Notes: generated by a model from the letters alone, not told the origin. Counted from the first letter of the stretch, positions 38,280-47,197 are shown. The stretch: 64,000 nucleotides of DNA from Paracoccus denitrificans (GCA_005768755.1 VAFL01000012.1:37997-101996), one strand, 5' to 3'. A program made the numbers and translations.

Positions 38280-38565
38280 GTTTATCCCTCTTGGGCCGCA
38301 AGCATCTGTCCGCTTCCCGGCAGCCGGGCGCGGTGCTAGACATGTGCGGCAACATTTGTTGCACCCGTGCGGCGGCATCGTTTTCCAAGCCGGTTGCCGT
38401 CGCACACTTCCGACCCCTGAGGTCGTTCGCACATGCAGAAAAACCTGCTGCCGTGCTTTCAGGCAATCGCGGGCGGCTGTTTCGATGGGTCGATACGTGG
38501 AATTGGCGCGCAATTCGCCAGATCACGGCAGGTTTGCCTAATCTCGCGGCAATTCTGGGGCGAAA
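38280..38565. other. urtA leader/promoter gap
   Basis: This is the gap between the urease accessory genes and urtA. It carries the palindrome listed separately. I looked for a sigma-54 (-24/-12) element reading toward urtA and found none that keeps both GG and GC. I see no small gene. Confidence 0.4.
38349..38362. promoter_or_regulatory. Palindrome upstream of urtA, possible operator
   Basis: GCAACATTTGTTGC is a perfect palindrome with 6-bp arms and a 2-base centre, about 70 bases before the urtA start. The size and symmetry suit a dimeric regulator. The regulator is unknown to me, and it does not match the NtrC consensus. Confidence 0.35.
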
Positions 38566-39183
38566 TCACGCGCTCGGGGACAGCCCGCCCTCGCGGATGA
38601 TGAATTCCGCGACATCTGCCGCGCCTTTGCCCTGCCGCAATGCAGCCATCACCACGGGGCGCACGCCGCGCGCCGTTTTCGCATCGCTTTCCAGCAATTC
38701 GGCGTCCACCCCGACATAGGGCGCGAGGTCGGTCTTGTTCACGACCAACAGGTCTGACCGCGCCAGCCCCGGCCCCTTCTTGCGCGGAATGTCCTGACCC
38801 GCTGCGGTGTCGATGACATAGATCGTCAGGTCGGCCAGTTCCGGGCTGAAGGTCGCCGCCAGATTGTCGCCACCCGATTCGATCAGCACCAGATCCAGAT
38901 CCGGCAGTTTCGCGTTCAGATCGGCGATTGCGGCCAGATTGATGCTCGCGTCTTCACGGATCGCGGTATGCGGGCAGCCCCCGGTTTCGACGCCGCGCAC
39001 GCGGTCCTGCGGCAGGACCTGGGTGCGCATCAGCGCCTCGGCGTCCTCACGCGTGTAAATGTCGTTCGTGACCACCGCCATCGACAGGCGCGGGGCCAGA
39101 AGGCGGGCAAGCTCTATGGTCAGCGTGGTCTTGCCAGCGCCGACGGGACCGCCGATGCCGACGCGCAAAGGACCGTTCTTCAT
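38566..39183 (-). CDS. ureG: Urease accessory GTPase UreG
   Basis: Nickel-loading GTPase of 205 residues with P-loop GGPVGAGKTTL at about 11-21, the metal motif TGGCPHTAIREDASIN (Cys-Pro-His), ESGGDNLAATFSPEL, and NKTDLAPYVG as the guanine-specificity loop. It couples GTP hydrolysis to Ni delivery with UreE, UreF and UreD. The start overlaps ureF as ATGA. Confidence 0.97.
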   Translation of the reverse strand: MKNGPLRVGIGGPVGAGKTTLTIELARLLAPRLSMAVVTNDIYTREDAEALMRTQVLPQDRVRGVETGGCPHTAIREDASINLAAIADLNAKLPDLDLVLIESGGDNLAATFSPELADLTIYVIDTAAGQDIPRKKGPGLARSDLLVVNKTDLAPYVGVDAELLESDAKTARGVRPVVMAALRQGKGAADVAEFIIREGGLSPSA

Positions 39184-39839
39184 GTGCGGAATATCCTGAC
39201 TGTCATTGTTTCGTGTCGCATCTGGGCGATCTCTGCACCGATGGCGCAGCCGCCCAGATCGTCTTCCCCCGCACCCGCCGCCCGCAACGCAAGCCGCAGG
39301 ATCGTCGGCGAAAGGCCAGCAAGAACGCGCTGCCCCTCGGCCTGTCCCAGCGGCATGAAACGCACTGCCGCCTGTATCAGGTTCAGCGCCTGCCCGTGCA
39401 GGAAAAGCCCGATCACCTCGGCCCTTTCAACACCAAGGCCCGACAGCGCCCGGCCAACGGCCACAGGCAGCGCGGCAGGCGCAGGCTCGGCCCCGGTCAG
39501 CGGTGCGGCGACGGCGGCGAAGGCTGTCCCCTGTTCCAGCGTCTCGGTCAGCCGTTCAGAGGTCAGGCACATCGCGCGGGCCAGTTCGTCCAACGCGGCA
39601 TGGTCGGCGCGGGCGCGCAGCGCCAGCGACAGGATCACTGCATCCGACCAGCCAGTGCCGTATTCCAGCACATCGGCCAGCCAATCCGCCAGCGCCGCGC
39701 CGTCACCGACCAGCCCCTGATCCATGGCCCATTCCAGCCCCTGCGCATAGGCAAAGGCCCCGGTCGGAAAGGCCGGGGACAGAAGCTGGACGGCCAGCAG
39801 CCGCGCAGCGTCAGTGGGAATGGCCGAAAGTCCGTCCAT
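39180..39839 (-). CDS. ureF: Urease accessory protein UreF
   Basis: All-helical accessory protein of 219 residues that recruits UreG to the UreD-apoenzyme complex. LLSPAFPTGAFAYAQGLEWA near the front is the family signature. The start is set at 39839 (MDGLSAIPTDAA), overlapping the 3' end of ureE by 29 bases; an upstream in-frame ATG would overlap more. Confidence 0.92.
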   Translation of the reverse strand: MDGLSAIPTDAARLLAVQLLSPAFPTGAFAYAQGLEWAMDQGLVGDGAALADWLADVLEYGTGWSDAVILSLALRARADHAALDELARAMCLTSERLTETLEQGTAFAAVAAPLTGAEPAPAALPVAVGRALSGLGVERAEVIGLFLHGQALNLIQAAVRFMPLGQAEGQRVLAGLSPTILRLALRAAGAGEDDLGGCAIGAEIAQMRHETMTVRIFRT

Positions 39840-40278
39840 GACCGTAAGCACCGCCTTCGGGACGGAAGGGCGCATAGCCCTTCGCAATATTCGCACCCAG
39901 CTTGCGAAGCATGTCTTCCAGCACCGGATCTGCCCGGATTATCAGATGGTCATCCGCCATTTCGCATGGGCAATGACGGTTGCCGATATGCCATGCAAGG
40001 CGCGGAAGGTCGCCTTCGATCCGCAACACGGGTTCGTGCGCCTCGACCACCTCGATCGCATTGCCGTCTGCCAATGCGAAGGCCGCGCCCGGATCAAGGC
40101 TGACGGTCTGCGGCAGATCGACCATGAAGGCCGCGCCGCCTTCGGTGGACAGGCGCTTGCGGCGCAGGCAGCGGGCATCGTAATCCAGCACCACGCGGCC
40201 CACGACCTTGCGCCCGTGATCCGCAGGAAGGATCGCCACCGCGACCCCCAATTCGTCACCATTTGCGAGAAAATGCAT
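39811..40278 (-). CDS. ureE: Urease nickel metallochaperone UreE
   Basis: Nickel chaperone of 155 residues. The central metal-binding domain has LAWHIGNRHCPCEM, and a modest histidine tail ends the protein (YGHGRTFGHSH). ATG 40278 has AAAGGGG about 10 bases upstream. It lies 11 bases after ureC. The tail is short compared with Klebsiella UreE, so nickel storage capacity is probably small. Confidence 0.93.
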   Translation of the reverse strand: MHFLANGDELGVAVAILPADHGRKVVGRVVLDYDARCLRRKRLSTEGGAAFMVDLPQTVSLDPGAAFALADGNAIEVVEAHEPVLRIEGDLPRLAWHIGNRHCPCEMADDHLIIRADPVLEDMLRKLGANIAKGYAPFRPEGGAYGHGRTFGHSH

Positions 40279-40289
40279 CGCGGCCCCTT

Positions 40290-41993
40290 TCAATACAGAA
40301 AATAGCGCTGCGCGAGCGGCAATTCCGTCGCCGGCTCGCATGTCAGCAGTTGCCCGTCCGCGCGGACTTCGTAGGTCTCTGGATCGACCTCGATCTCGGG
40401 TGTGGCGTCGTTCAGCCGCATGTCGCGCTTGCCGATCCCGCGCGTCCCTTCGACCGCGACGGCCTGCTTCATCAGCCCGTCAGTCGCGCCGGCCTCGGCC
40501 CCTTCCCGTGACACGAAATGCACGGCCGCCTGACCCACCGCCCGGCCAAGCGCGCCGAACATAGGGCGCGAATACATCGGCTGTGGTGTCGGGATCGAGG
40601 CATTGGGATCGCCCATCTGCGCCATGACGATCTGGCCGCCGATGAGCGACATTTCCGGCTTGGCACCAAAGAAGGCTGGATGCCAGATCACCAGATCGGC
40701 GCGCTTTCCGACCTCGACACTGCCGACATGAGGGCTGATCCCATGCGCCACGGCCGGGTTGATGGTGTATTTCGCGACATAGCGGCGGGCGCGCAGGTTG
40801 TCATTTTCGCCCGTCTCGCCCTCCAACCGGCCACGCTGGACCTTCATCTTGTGGGCCGTCTGCCATGTCCGCGTGATCACCTCGCCCACGCGGCCCATCG
40901 CCTGGCTGTCGGAACTGATGATGCTGAACGCGCCCAAGTCATGCAGAATATCCTCGGCCGCGATGGTCTCGCGACGGATGCGGCTTTCTGCGAAGGCCAC
41001 GTCTTCCGGGATCGCACGGTCGAGATGATGGCAGACCATGAGCATATCCAGATGCTCTTCGATCGTGTTCACCGTATAGGGGCGCGTCGGATTGGTGGAT
41101 GAGGGGATGACATTCTGCGTTCCGACGACCCGGATAATGTCAGGCGCGTGGCCACCGCCCGCGCCTTCGGTGTGATAGGCGTGGATGGTGCGCCCGCCGA
41201 TGGCTTTCAGCGTGTTTTCGACAAAGCCGGATTCGTTCAGCGTGTCGGTGTGGATCATCACCTGAATATCCTGCGCCTCGGCAACGGTCAGGCAGCAGTC
41301 GATAGCGGCGGGGGTAGTGCCCCAATCCTCATGCAGCTTCAGCGCGCAGGCGCCGGCACGGACCTGTTCGATCAGCGCCTCGGGACGCGAAGCGTTGCCC
41401 TTGCCGGCAAGGCCGATATTCATCGGCAGGCCGTCGGCGGCCTCCAGCATCCGGCGGATATGCCACGGCCCCGGCGTGCAGGTGGTGGCGAGCGTTCCAT
41501 GCGCAGGCCCGGTGCCGCCGCCGATCATGGTTGTCACGCCCGAATGCAGCGCGTCACCCACCTGCTGGGGGCAGATGAAATGGATATGGCAGTCGATGCC
41601 GCCCGCCGTGACGATCCGGCCCTCGGCCGCGATGATTTCCGTTCCCGGCCCGATGATGATGGTGACGCCGGGCTGCGTGTCGGGGTTGCCCGCCTTGCCA
41701 ATGGCGGCGATGCGGCCGTCCTTCAGGCCAATATCGGCCTTGTAGATGCCGCTATGGTCCAGGATCAGCGCATTTGTCAGCACCGTATCCATCGCCCCGC
41801 CCTCGCGGGTGATCTGGCTTTGACCCATGCCGTCGCGGATGACCTTGCCGCCGCCGAACTTGACCTCTTCGCCGTAAGTCGTCAGGTCGCGCTCGACCGC
41901 GATGATCAGGTCGGTATCACCAAGGCGCACACGGTCGCCGGTGGTGGGCCCGAACATGTCGGCATAGGCGGCGCGGGATATTTCAATGGGCAT
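40290..41993 (-). CDS. ureC: Urease alpha subunit
   Basis: Catalytic subunit of 567 residues. Ni ligands and active-site residues are in place: GGIDCHIHFI gives His136 and His138, ALKLHEDWG gives the carbamylated Lys219, AYHTEGAGGGHAPD holds a Ni-binding histidine region, and MVCHHLDRAIPED gives the mobile-flap catalytic histidine at about 322-323. It hydrolyses urea to ammonia and carbamate. The ureB-ureC gap of 160 bases upstream is unusually long for a urease operon and contains a small open frame on the other strand. Confidence 0.98.
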   Translation of the reverse strand: MPIEISRAAYADMFGPTTGDRVRLGDTDLIIAVERDLTTYGEEVKFGGGKVIRDGMGQSQITREGGAMDTVLTNALILDHSGIYKADIGLKDGRIAAIGKAGNPDTQPGVTIIIGPGTEIIAAEGRIVTAGGIDCHIHFICPQQVGDALHSGVTTMIGGGTGPAHGTLATTCTPGPWHIRRMLEAADGLPMNIGLAGKGNASRPEALIEQVRAGACALKLHEDWGTTPAAIDCCLTVAEAQDIQVMIHTDTLNESGFVENTLKAIGGRTIHAYHTEGAGGGHAPDIIRVVGTQNVIPSSTNPTRPYTVNTIEEHLDMLMVCHHLDRAIPEDVAFAESRIRRETIAAEDILHDLGAFSIISSDSQAMGRVGEVITRTWQTAHKMKVQRGRLEGETGENDNLRARRYVAKYTINPAVAHGISPHVGSVEVGKRADLVIWHPAFFGAKPEMSLIGGQIVMAQMGDPNASIPTPQPMYSRPMFGALGRAVGQAAVHFVSREGAEAGATDGLMKQAVAVEGTRGIGKRDMRLNDATPEIEVDPETYEVRADGQLLTCEPATELPLAQRYFLY

Positions 41994-42070
41994 GTTTTCT
42001 GTCGACCCCCAACATATATCGACCCCCTTGCGATTCGTATTCTAGCCGAGAAACGAAATGGAGAATTTCC

Positions 42071-42157
42071 GTGTCACTCGCAGAACTGCTTCTCACTATT
42101 ATCTCAGCGCTCATTCCAGTGGCCGTTGCTATCGCTAAGTATTCAGGATGGCTTTAG
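42071..42157 (+). CDS. Possible 28-residue hydrophobic peptide
   Basis: A small frame opposite to the urease operon, in the ureB-ureC gap. GGAG at 42060-42063 sits 7 bases before GTG 42071, and TAG ends it at 42157. The peptide starts MSLAELLLTII and ends AIAKYSGWL, with one likely membrane helix and few charges. Size, start and helix recall type I toxins of the Ldr/Fst sort, but there is no close sequence match that I know and no antitoxin RNA was identified. It may also be chance. Confidence 0.25.
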   Translation: MSLAELLLTIISALIPVAVAIAKYSGWL

Positions 42158-42465
42158 TCATCGAGGGCCCCCATGACCTGGCTGTTGAAGCCCCAGACCT
42201 CGCGCGCGCCGGCAAGCGGGATCAGCCGGACCTCACGCCTCTGCCCCGGCTCAAATCTGATCGCGGTGCCGGCGGCGATGTCCAGACGCATGCCGCGCGC
42301 AGCGGCACGGTCGAAATCAAGGCCGGGATTGGTTTCCGCAAAGTGATAGTGACTGCCGACCTGCACGGGGCGGTCGCCGGTATTGGCGACCATCATTGTG
42401 ATCGCCTTTCGCCCCTCATTCAGGGTGATCTGGCCGTCTGCGGGGATGATTTCACCGGGGATCAT
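42154..42465 (-). CDS. ureB: Urease beta subunit
   Basis: Structural subunit of 103 residues. PGEIIPADGQITLNEGR at the N-terminus and VQVGSHYHFAETNPGLDFDR in the middle are the family motifs. The start at 42465 leaves a 1-base gap after hupE. The longer frame upstream lies inside hupE. Confidence 0.96.
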   Translation of the reverse strand: MIPGEIIPADGQITLNEGRKAITMMVANTGDRPVQVGSHYHFAETNPGLDFDRAAARGMRLDIAAGTAIRFEPGQRREVRLIPLAGAREVWGFNSQVMGALDD

Positions 42466-42466
42466 G

Positions 42467-43018
42467 TCAGCCAGCCACAGCAAGAGTGACGCCCGCAAGC
42501 GCCGCTGCGAAGCCCGCAAGACGGATCGCTACAGCCGGAATGGCTTTGCCCGCCGCGATACCCAACCCATGCAGCAAGGCCGTGGCTACCGCAAAGCCCG
42601 CCGCGTAGAGCGCCAGACCGCTGGCGGGGCCTTCCGCGCCATGCGCCCAGCCATGCGCCGCGCCAAAGAACACGGAGCCAGCCAGCATCATCCACATCGG
42701 TAACTGCACCGCCATGGCCACTAGCGCGCCGAGGATGATGCAGGACGCCAGAATGGTCGGCTCGACCGCCGGGAAGGGCATCCCGCCCGCCCCCAGCAAC
42801 CCGCCAACCAGCATCGCGGCAACGAAGGTCAAAGGCAGCGCCCACACGGCGCGACCGCCGACCTGCACGGCCAGCAGCCCAAGCGCCACCATCGCCAGCA
42901 TGTGGTCGGCACCGCTGAACGGATGGCCGAAGCCATTGCCGAAGCTGCCGACATCATGCCCGGTATGGGCCAGCGCGGCGCTCGGAATCAGGGTGAGAAG
43001 GAGCAGGGTCTTTTTCAT
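42467..43018 (-). CDS. ureJ: HupE/UreJ-family membrane protein, putative Ni transporter
   Basis: Membrane protein of 183 residues with a signal-like start (MKKTLLLLTLIPSAALA) followed by HTGHDVGS and GHPFSGADHMLAMVALG, the HupE/UreJ hallmark with metal-binding histidines, and about six membrane helices. The family is linked to nickel uptake for urease or hydrogenase. It sits between ureA and ureB, separating the usually adjacent structural genes. Confidence 0.88.
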   Translation of the reverse strand: MKKTLLLLTLIPSAALAHTGHDVGSFGNGFGHPFSGADHMLAMVALGLLAVQVGGRAVWALPLTFVAAMLVGGLLGAGGMPFPAVEPTILASCIILGALVAMAVQLPMWMMLAGSVFFGAAHGWAHGAEGPASGLALYAAGFAVATALLHGLGIAAGKAIPAVAIRLAGFAAALAGVTLAVAG

Positions 43019-43027
43019 CGGTCTTCC

Positions 43028-43330
43028 TCAGCGGATCGGATGGTGGACGGTTACCAGCTTGGTGCCGTCAGGAAATGTGGCTTCGACCTGCACGGTCTCG
43101 ATCATGGACGGCACGCCATCCATGCATTGATCTGCGCGGATCACGGTCGCGCCTGCCGACATCAGGTCGGACACGCTGCGCCCGTCGCGCGCGCCCTCGA
43201 CGACGTAATCGGTGATCAGCGCGATCGCCTCGGGGTGGTTCAGCTTCACGCCGCGCTCCAGCCGCCCGCGCGCGACCATCGCGGCGAGGCTGACCAGCAG
43301 CTTGTCCTTTTCGCGGGGGGTCAGGTTCAT
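43028..43330 (-). CDS. ureA: Urease gamma subunit
   Basis: Structural subunit of 100 residues beginning MNLTPREKDKLLVSLAAMVARG with GVKLNHPEAIALITDYVVEGARDG, both diagnostic. It forms the (alpha-beta-gamma)3 enzyme with UreB and UreC. It is 9 bases from both neighbours ureD and ureJ. Confidence 0.97.
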   Translation of the reverse strand: MNLTPREKDKLLVSLAAMVARGRLERGVKLNHPEAIALITDYVVEGARDGRSVSDLMSAGATVIRADQCMDGVPSMIETVQVEATFPDGTKLVTVHHPIR

Positions 43331-43339
43331 TCGGTTCTC

Positions 43340-44140
43340 CTAGGACTGCCAGACGCGGGGCAGCCCGCCCGGTCGCAATATTTCGATCAGCCGCGCCATC
43401 TGGCGGCGCAGGGGCCAGGCGTCGGCGGCAAGCGCGCGCACCACGACGCGCCCCGGCAGGGCCGAGGCGGCAAGGCTGACGCCCGGCTCCGTCGCGGCGC
43501 GCAATGCGTCCAGCGAATCCTCGGCATGCGGCTGGGACAGGATCAACACGGCAAAGGCCCGTGCCCCGTTCAGCAATGCAGCGCCATTGCCGCGCGCAAG
43601 CGCGACGGTGTCCAGCCGGAAGGGATCAAACAGCTCCAGCCGTCCATCGCGGCTTATGCGGCGGGTATCAGAGAGCCACGTCCTGGCCAGCGTTTCCCCC
43701 ATCGCCGCGCGACCCAGCACGACTGTTTCAAGGCCAAGATACGCGGCATCGCCTTCCAGATGAACCTCTGTCAGCCGCGACAGCGCCGATCCGTCGAACA
43801 GGATGGTTTCCTGTGGTAACCAGTCAAGCGCGCCGCCCGCCCCGACCCGCAAAGTCACGCGCGCATCGGCCATGCCGCCTTCCGCCCGATAGGCGCGTTC
43901 AGCCGTCTGCGTTGTCGCGACAGCGCGGGTGCCGGGGGCCAGATCGACCTTATATTCCAGCCGGTCGCCCGCCGTCAGTCCACCCGACGTGTTCAGGAAG
44001 ACAATCTCGGGGGCCGTGCCATGCGTGCGCGGCAGCATTGCCTTGGCGCTGCCGGATTGGGACAATCCGGTCAGTCTGGCGCGGTCCATGGCAACATGCG
44101 CCACGCCAGCGCTGCGTTGCATGGTCGCGGCATCAAGCAT
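43340..44140 (-). CDS. ureD: Urease accessory protein UreD
   Basis: Accessory protein of 266 residues, scaffold of the UreDFG activation complex. LNTSGGLTAGDRLEYKV and ATTQTAERAYRA near the front and PQETILFDGSALSR in the middle are the family signatures. It is the first gene of the minus-strand urease operon. ATG 44140 and 44122 are both possible starts. Confidence 0.93.
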   Translation of the reverse strand: MLDAATMQRSAGVAHVAMDRARLTGLSQSGSAKAMLPRTHGTAPEIVFLNTSGGLTAGDRLEYKVDLAPGTRAVATTQTAERAYRAEGGMADARVTLRVGAGGALDWLPQETILFDGSALSRLTEVHLEGDAAYLGLETVVLGRAAMGETLARTWLSDTRRISRDGRLELFDPFRLDTVALARGNGAALLNGARAFAVLILSQPHAEDSLDALRAATEPGVSLAASALPGRVVVRALAADAWPLRRQMARLIEILRPGGLPRVWQS

Positions 44141-44380
44141 GTCGCCACACTAGAATTCCTTTGCCGGAATGGCAGGCAACACGCGCAAAAATCTGGCGAA
44201 TTCGTCCGCCGCTTCGGGGCATCTGCCCCATTTCGGGCGTGATGATGATTATTTGAGCAGATCGGAATCGCCGCGGCCCGAACGCACAGGCCAATGTCTG
44301 GTGGCCCGCCGCGCACATATGGGCTAGCGTCACCACCATCCGACCCAGCCGTCGTCCATCGCTTACCGAAAGGCCCTGCC
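44141..44380. other. Divergent promoter gap of ureD and the beta-oxidation gene
   Basis: This 240-base gap has an inverted repeat ATTCC-N6-GGAAT at 44155-44170, fifteen bases before ureD, and a hairpin GGGGC-ATCT-GCCCC at 44216-44229. A short AT-rich run lies around 44240-44256. Any regulator is unknown. Confidence 0.35.
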
Positions 44381-46459
44381 ATGTCCGATCCCATCCGCCA
44401 GGATTTCCGAGACACCGCATTGATCCTGACCGTGGACAACCCACCGGTCAACGTGATCTCGCAAAGCGTTCGGGCGGGGTTGCTGGCGGCGTGCCAGACT
44501 GCGCGCGAGGCTTTGGCCCAGGGTCGGATCGACCGGGTCGTGATCACAGGTGCGGGACAGACCTTCGTTGCCGGGGCAGATGCGAAGGAATTCGATGGCC
44601 CTGCCCTTGATCCGCAGCTTCCCGATGTTCTGGCCGCGCTGTCAGAGCTGCCTGCCATTGCCGCGATGAACGGTGCCGCGCTTGGCGGTGGTTATGAAAT
44701 CGCGCTGTCGTGCCGGTACCGCATTGCCACGCCGCAGGCTGTCATCGGATTGCCCGAGGTCACGCTTGGCGTGGTGCCCGGCTCTGGCGGGACGCAACGT
44801 CTGCCGCGCCTGATCGGCCTGGAAAAGGCACTGCCACTGATTTCCACCGGCGCGACGCTGAAGGGCAAGGCGGCGCTGGCGCAAGGCATGGTCGATGCGG
44901 TGGCCGAGGATCCGCTGGCCGAGGCGCTTGCCCTGGATTTGTCCGATCTGGGCCCAGCCATCTCCGACCTGCCCGCCCCTGCCCCCGCGCCTGATGCGGC
45001 GCAGGCCGCCCGCGACCATGCGAAGAAGCGGATGCGCGGCCAGAGCGCGCCGCTGAAAGCGATTGAACTGATGGAACTGTCGGCAACACTGCCCCTTTCC
45101 GAAGGACTGGCTGCGGAACGTGCCGCTTTTCTGGACCTGCGCAAGGGCGCGCAGGCCCGCGCGCTGCGCCATGTCTTCTTTGCAGAGCGTGGGGCCGGTG
45201 CCTCAGCCGCGCTGAAAAAGCTGGAACCTGCCCCGGTCGATCACGTGCTTGTCGCGGGTGGCGGAACAATGGGCGCCGCAATCGCCTATGCGCTGAACTC
45301 GGCAGGCATCGAGATCACCTTGCTGGAAAACGACCCCGAAGCCGAGGCCCGCGCCCGCGCCAATGTCCGGAAACTGTTTGATGAGGCGGTCAGCCGGGGC
45401 AAGCTGGAACAGCCAGAGGCCGACCGCCGCCTGTCCTCGACGTTCAAATTCATCAACGGCCCCGACACAGCCCTGCCCGCCGTCGACATGGTGATCGAGG
45501 CGGTTTTCGAGAACCTGGACGTCAAGCGCGCCTTATTCAGCCGGTTGGCGGCGGCGCTGCCGGATGACACCATCCTGGCGACAAACACGTCATATCTGGA
45601 TGTTAACCGGATCGCCGAGGTGGTGCCGAACCCGTCCCGGTTCGTGGGTCTGCACTTTTTCGCGCCCGCCCATCTGATGAAACTGGTCGAAGTGATCCGC
45701 GCCGACGGCACTTCGCGCCAGACCCTCGCCACCACCTTTGCGCTGACCAGGCGCCTGAAGAAAATCGCGGTCGAGGCCGGTGTCTGCGATGGCTTCATCG
45801 GCAACCGTATCCTGACCCGGTATCGGCAGGCGGCGGACGTGACCCTTCTGGAAGGCGCGTTGCCCGATCAGGTTGACAAGGCCATGGTCGGTTTCGGGAT
45901 GGCCATGGGTCCTTACGCCGCGCAGGATCTGTCGGGTCTCGACATCGCTTACGCCAATCGCAAACGCAAACGCGATGCGGGTGAAGCGGTCGGCGGCCGG
46001 GACGTGCCGATTGCCGACAAGCTGGTCGAGGATCTGGAAAGACTTGGCCGCAAGACCGGCGCCGGCTGGTACGACTATGACGGAAGCAAGGCAATGCCAT
46101 CGGACGCTGTCGAGACGGTCGTCCGCGCGGCATCGGACGCGGCGGGCGTGACCCGGCGCGATTTCCCGGAAGATGAGATCGCCCGCCGCCTTGCCCTCGC
46201 CATGATCGCCGAGGGTGCCGATATCGTGGACGAAGGCATTGCCAACCGCCCCGCCGATGTCGATCTGGTGCTGGTCCATGGCTACGGCTTTCCACGCTGG
46301 CGCGGCGGACCGATGCGGCTGGCAGATGAATGGGGCCTGCCTGCACTTCTGGCGGAATACCGCGCGCTTGCGGCCGAGGACCCGCTAAGCTGGACGGTGC
46401 CGGCACTGATCGAAAAGCTGGTCAGTGAAGGCCGCAGCTTCGCCGATCTGAACGTCTAA
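44381..46459 (+). CDS. Enoyl-CoA hydratase / 3-hydroxyacyl-CoA dehydrogenase
   Basis: Bifunctional beta-oxidation protein of 692 residues. Residues about 1-190 form a crotonase domain (AGADAKEFDGP and NGAALGGGYEIALSCRYR supply the oxyanion hole; ITLGVVPGSGGTQRL-type VTLGVVPGSGGTQRLPRL). From about 285 an NAD-binding 3-hydroxyacyl-CoA dehydrogenase domain starts (VAGGGTMGAAIAYALNSAG), with FFAPAHLMKLVEVI and GFIGNRILTRY, and duplicated C-terminal domains end in YGFPRWRGGP. Architecture is closer to EHHADH/FadJ than FadB. No thiolase or fatty-acid regulator lies beside it. It could process short or aromatic acyl-CoAs from the clusters downstream, but that is speculation. Confidence 0.9.
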   Translation: MSDPIRQDFRDTALILTVDNPPVNVISQSVRAGLLAACQTAREALAQGRIDRVVITGAGQTFVAGADAKEFDGPALDPQLPDVLAALSELPAIAAMNGAALGGGYEIALSCRYRIATPQAVIGLPEVTLGVVPGSGGTQRLPRLIGLEKALPLISTGATLKGKAALAQGMVDAVAEDPLAEALALDLSDLGPAISDLPAPAPAPDAAQAARDHAKKRMRGQSAPLKAIELMELSATLPLSEGLAAERAAFLDLRKGAQARALRHVFFAERGAGASAALKKLEPAPVDHVLVAGGGTMGAAIAYALNSAGIEITLLENDPEAEARARANVRKLFDEAVSRGKLEQPEADRRLSSTFKFINGPDTALPAVDMVIEAVFENLDVKRALFSRLAAALPDDTILATNTSYLDVNRIAEVVPNPSRFVGLHFFAPAHLMKLVEVIRADGTSRQTLATTFALTRRLKKIAVEAGVCDGFIGNRILTRYRQAADVTLLEGALPDQVDKAMVGFGMAMGPYAAQDLSGLDIAYANRKRKRDAGEAVGGRDVPIADKLVEDLERLGRKTGAGWYDYDGSKAMPSDAVETVVRAASDAAGVTRRDFPEDEIARRLALAMIAEGADIVDEGIANRPADVDLVLVHGYGFPRWRGGPMRLADEWGLPALLAEYRALAAEDPLSWTVPALIEKLVSEGRSFADLNV

Positions 46460-46462
46460 GCG

Positions 46463-47197
46463 TCAGATCGATTCTGCAATCAGCATCACCGCAATCACCA
46501 GCAGCAGCACCATGATCATCCGGTCAAAGGCCTTCGCGCCCAGCCGTCTGACCAGTGCCGCGCCAATTGGCATCCCGGCGAAAAGCGGGATGCAGGCAAA
46601 GGCGCTGAGCAGCAGGGTGTTCCAGCTCATCAATCCGACGCCCGCAAGCGCGGGCAGTTGAACGATCGACATGGCCGAGAACATGGCCGAAATCGTCGGA
46701 ATGAAGCGCTCTCTCGGTAAGTGAAGTGCATGCAGATAGGTGACGGAAACCGGTGCCGAGATACCGGCCGCGCCCTGCAATATGCCCGCCGTAAAGCCCG
46801 CAGGCGCGGCAATGGCGCGGGCAACGCCGTAATTCAGCGACCAATCGGGCTTCATCAGCCGGAAGGCGACATAGAACAGCGCAAGAAGCGCGACGGTGAT
46901 CGACAGGAACTCTGACGGCAGGGCCGCCAGCAGCAACGTGCCCAGGAAGGCCCCTATGGCGGCACCGCCCGCCAGACGCAGCACGAATCCCTTGTCCGCC
47001 AGGTTGTGCCGATACTGCCAGCCCTGCCAGATATTCGACGCCAGCGCCGGCAGCGCGAACACTGCGACCGCATAGGGCACGTCGAAATAGATCGACATGA
47101 TCGGAATGACCACGACCGGGGTGCCTGCGCCGATGGCGCCTTTCAGGATGCCACCCATGAGAAAGGCGAGCATCGCGACCAGTGCGGCCTCGATCAT
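46463..47197 (-). CDS. TauE/SafE (TSUP) family permease
   Basis: Membrane protein of 244 residues with about eight hydrophobic segments and the duplicated family motif (GILKGAIGAGTPVVVIP near the N-terminus, AGILQGAAGISAPV in the middle). TSUP proteins move sulfite, sulfoacetate or other organic anions, usually outward. ATG 47197 has AAGGACAGG upstream. It starts 23 bases after dctM, so it is probably the last gene of the aromatic operon, where export of an organic acid would fit. Confidence 0.82.
   Translation of the reverse strand: MIEAALVAMLAFLMGGILKGAIGAGTPVVVIPIMSIYFDVPYAVAVFALPALASNIWQGWQYRHNLADKGFVLRLAGGAAIGAFLGTLLLAALPSEFLSITVALLALFYVAFRLMKPDWSLNYGVARAIAAPAGFTAGILQGAAGISAPVSVTYLHALHLPRERFIPTISAMFSAMSIVQLPALAGVGLMSWNTLLLSAFACIPLFAGMPIGAALVRRLGAKAFDRMIMVLLLVIAVMLIAESI

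Noticed and set aside
38280..38565. Sigma-54 promoter before urtA
   Set aside because: I looked for GG-N10-GC with the right flanks toward urtA and found no acceptable match by eye.
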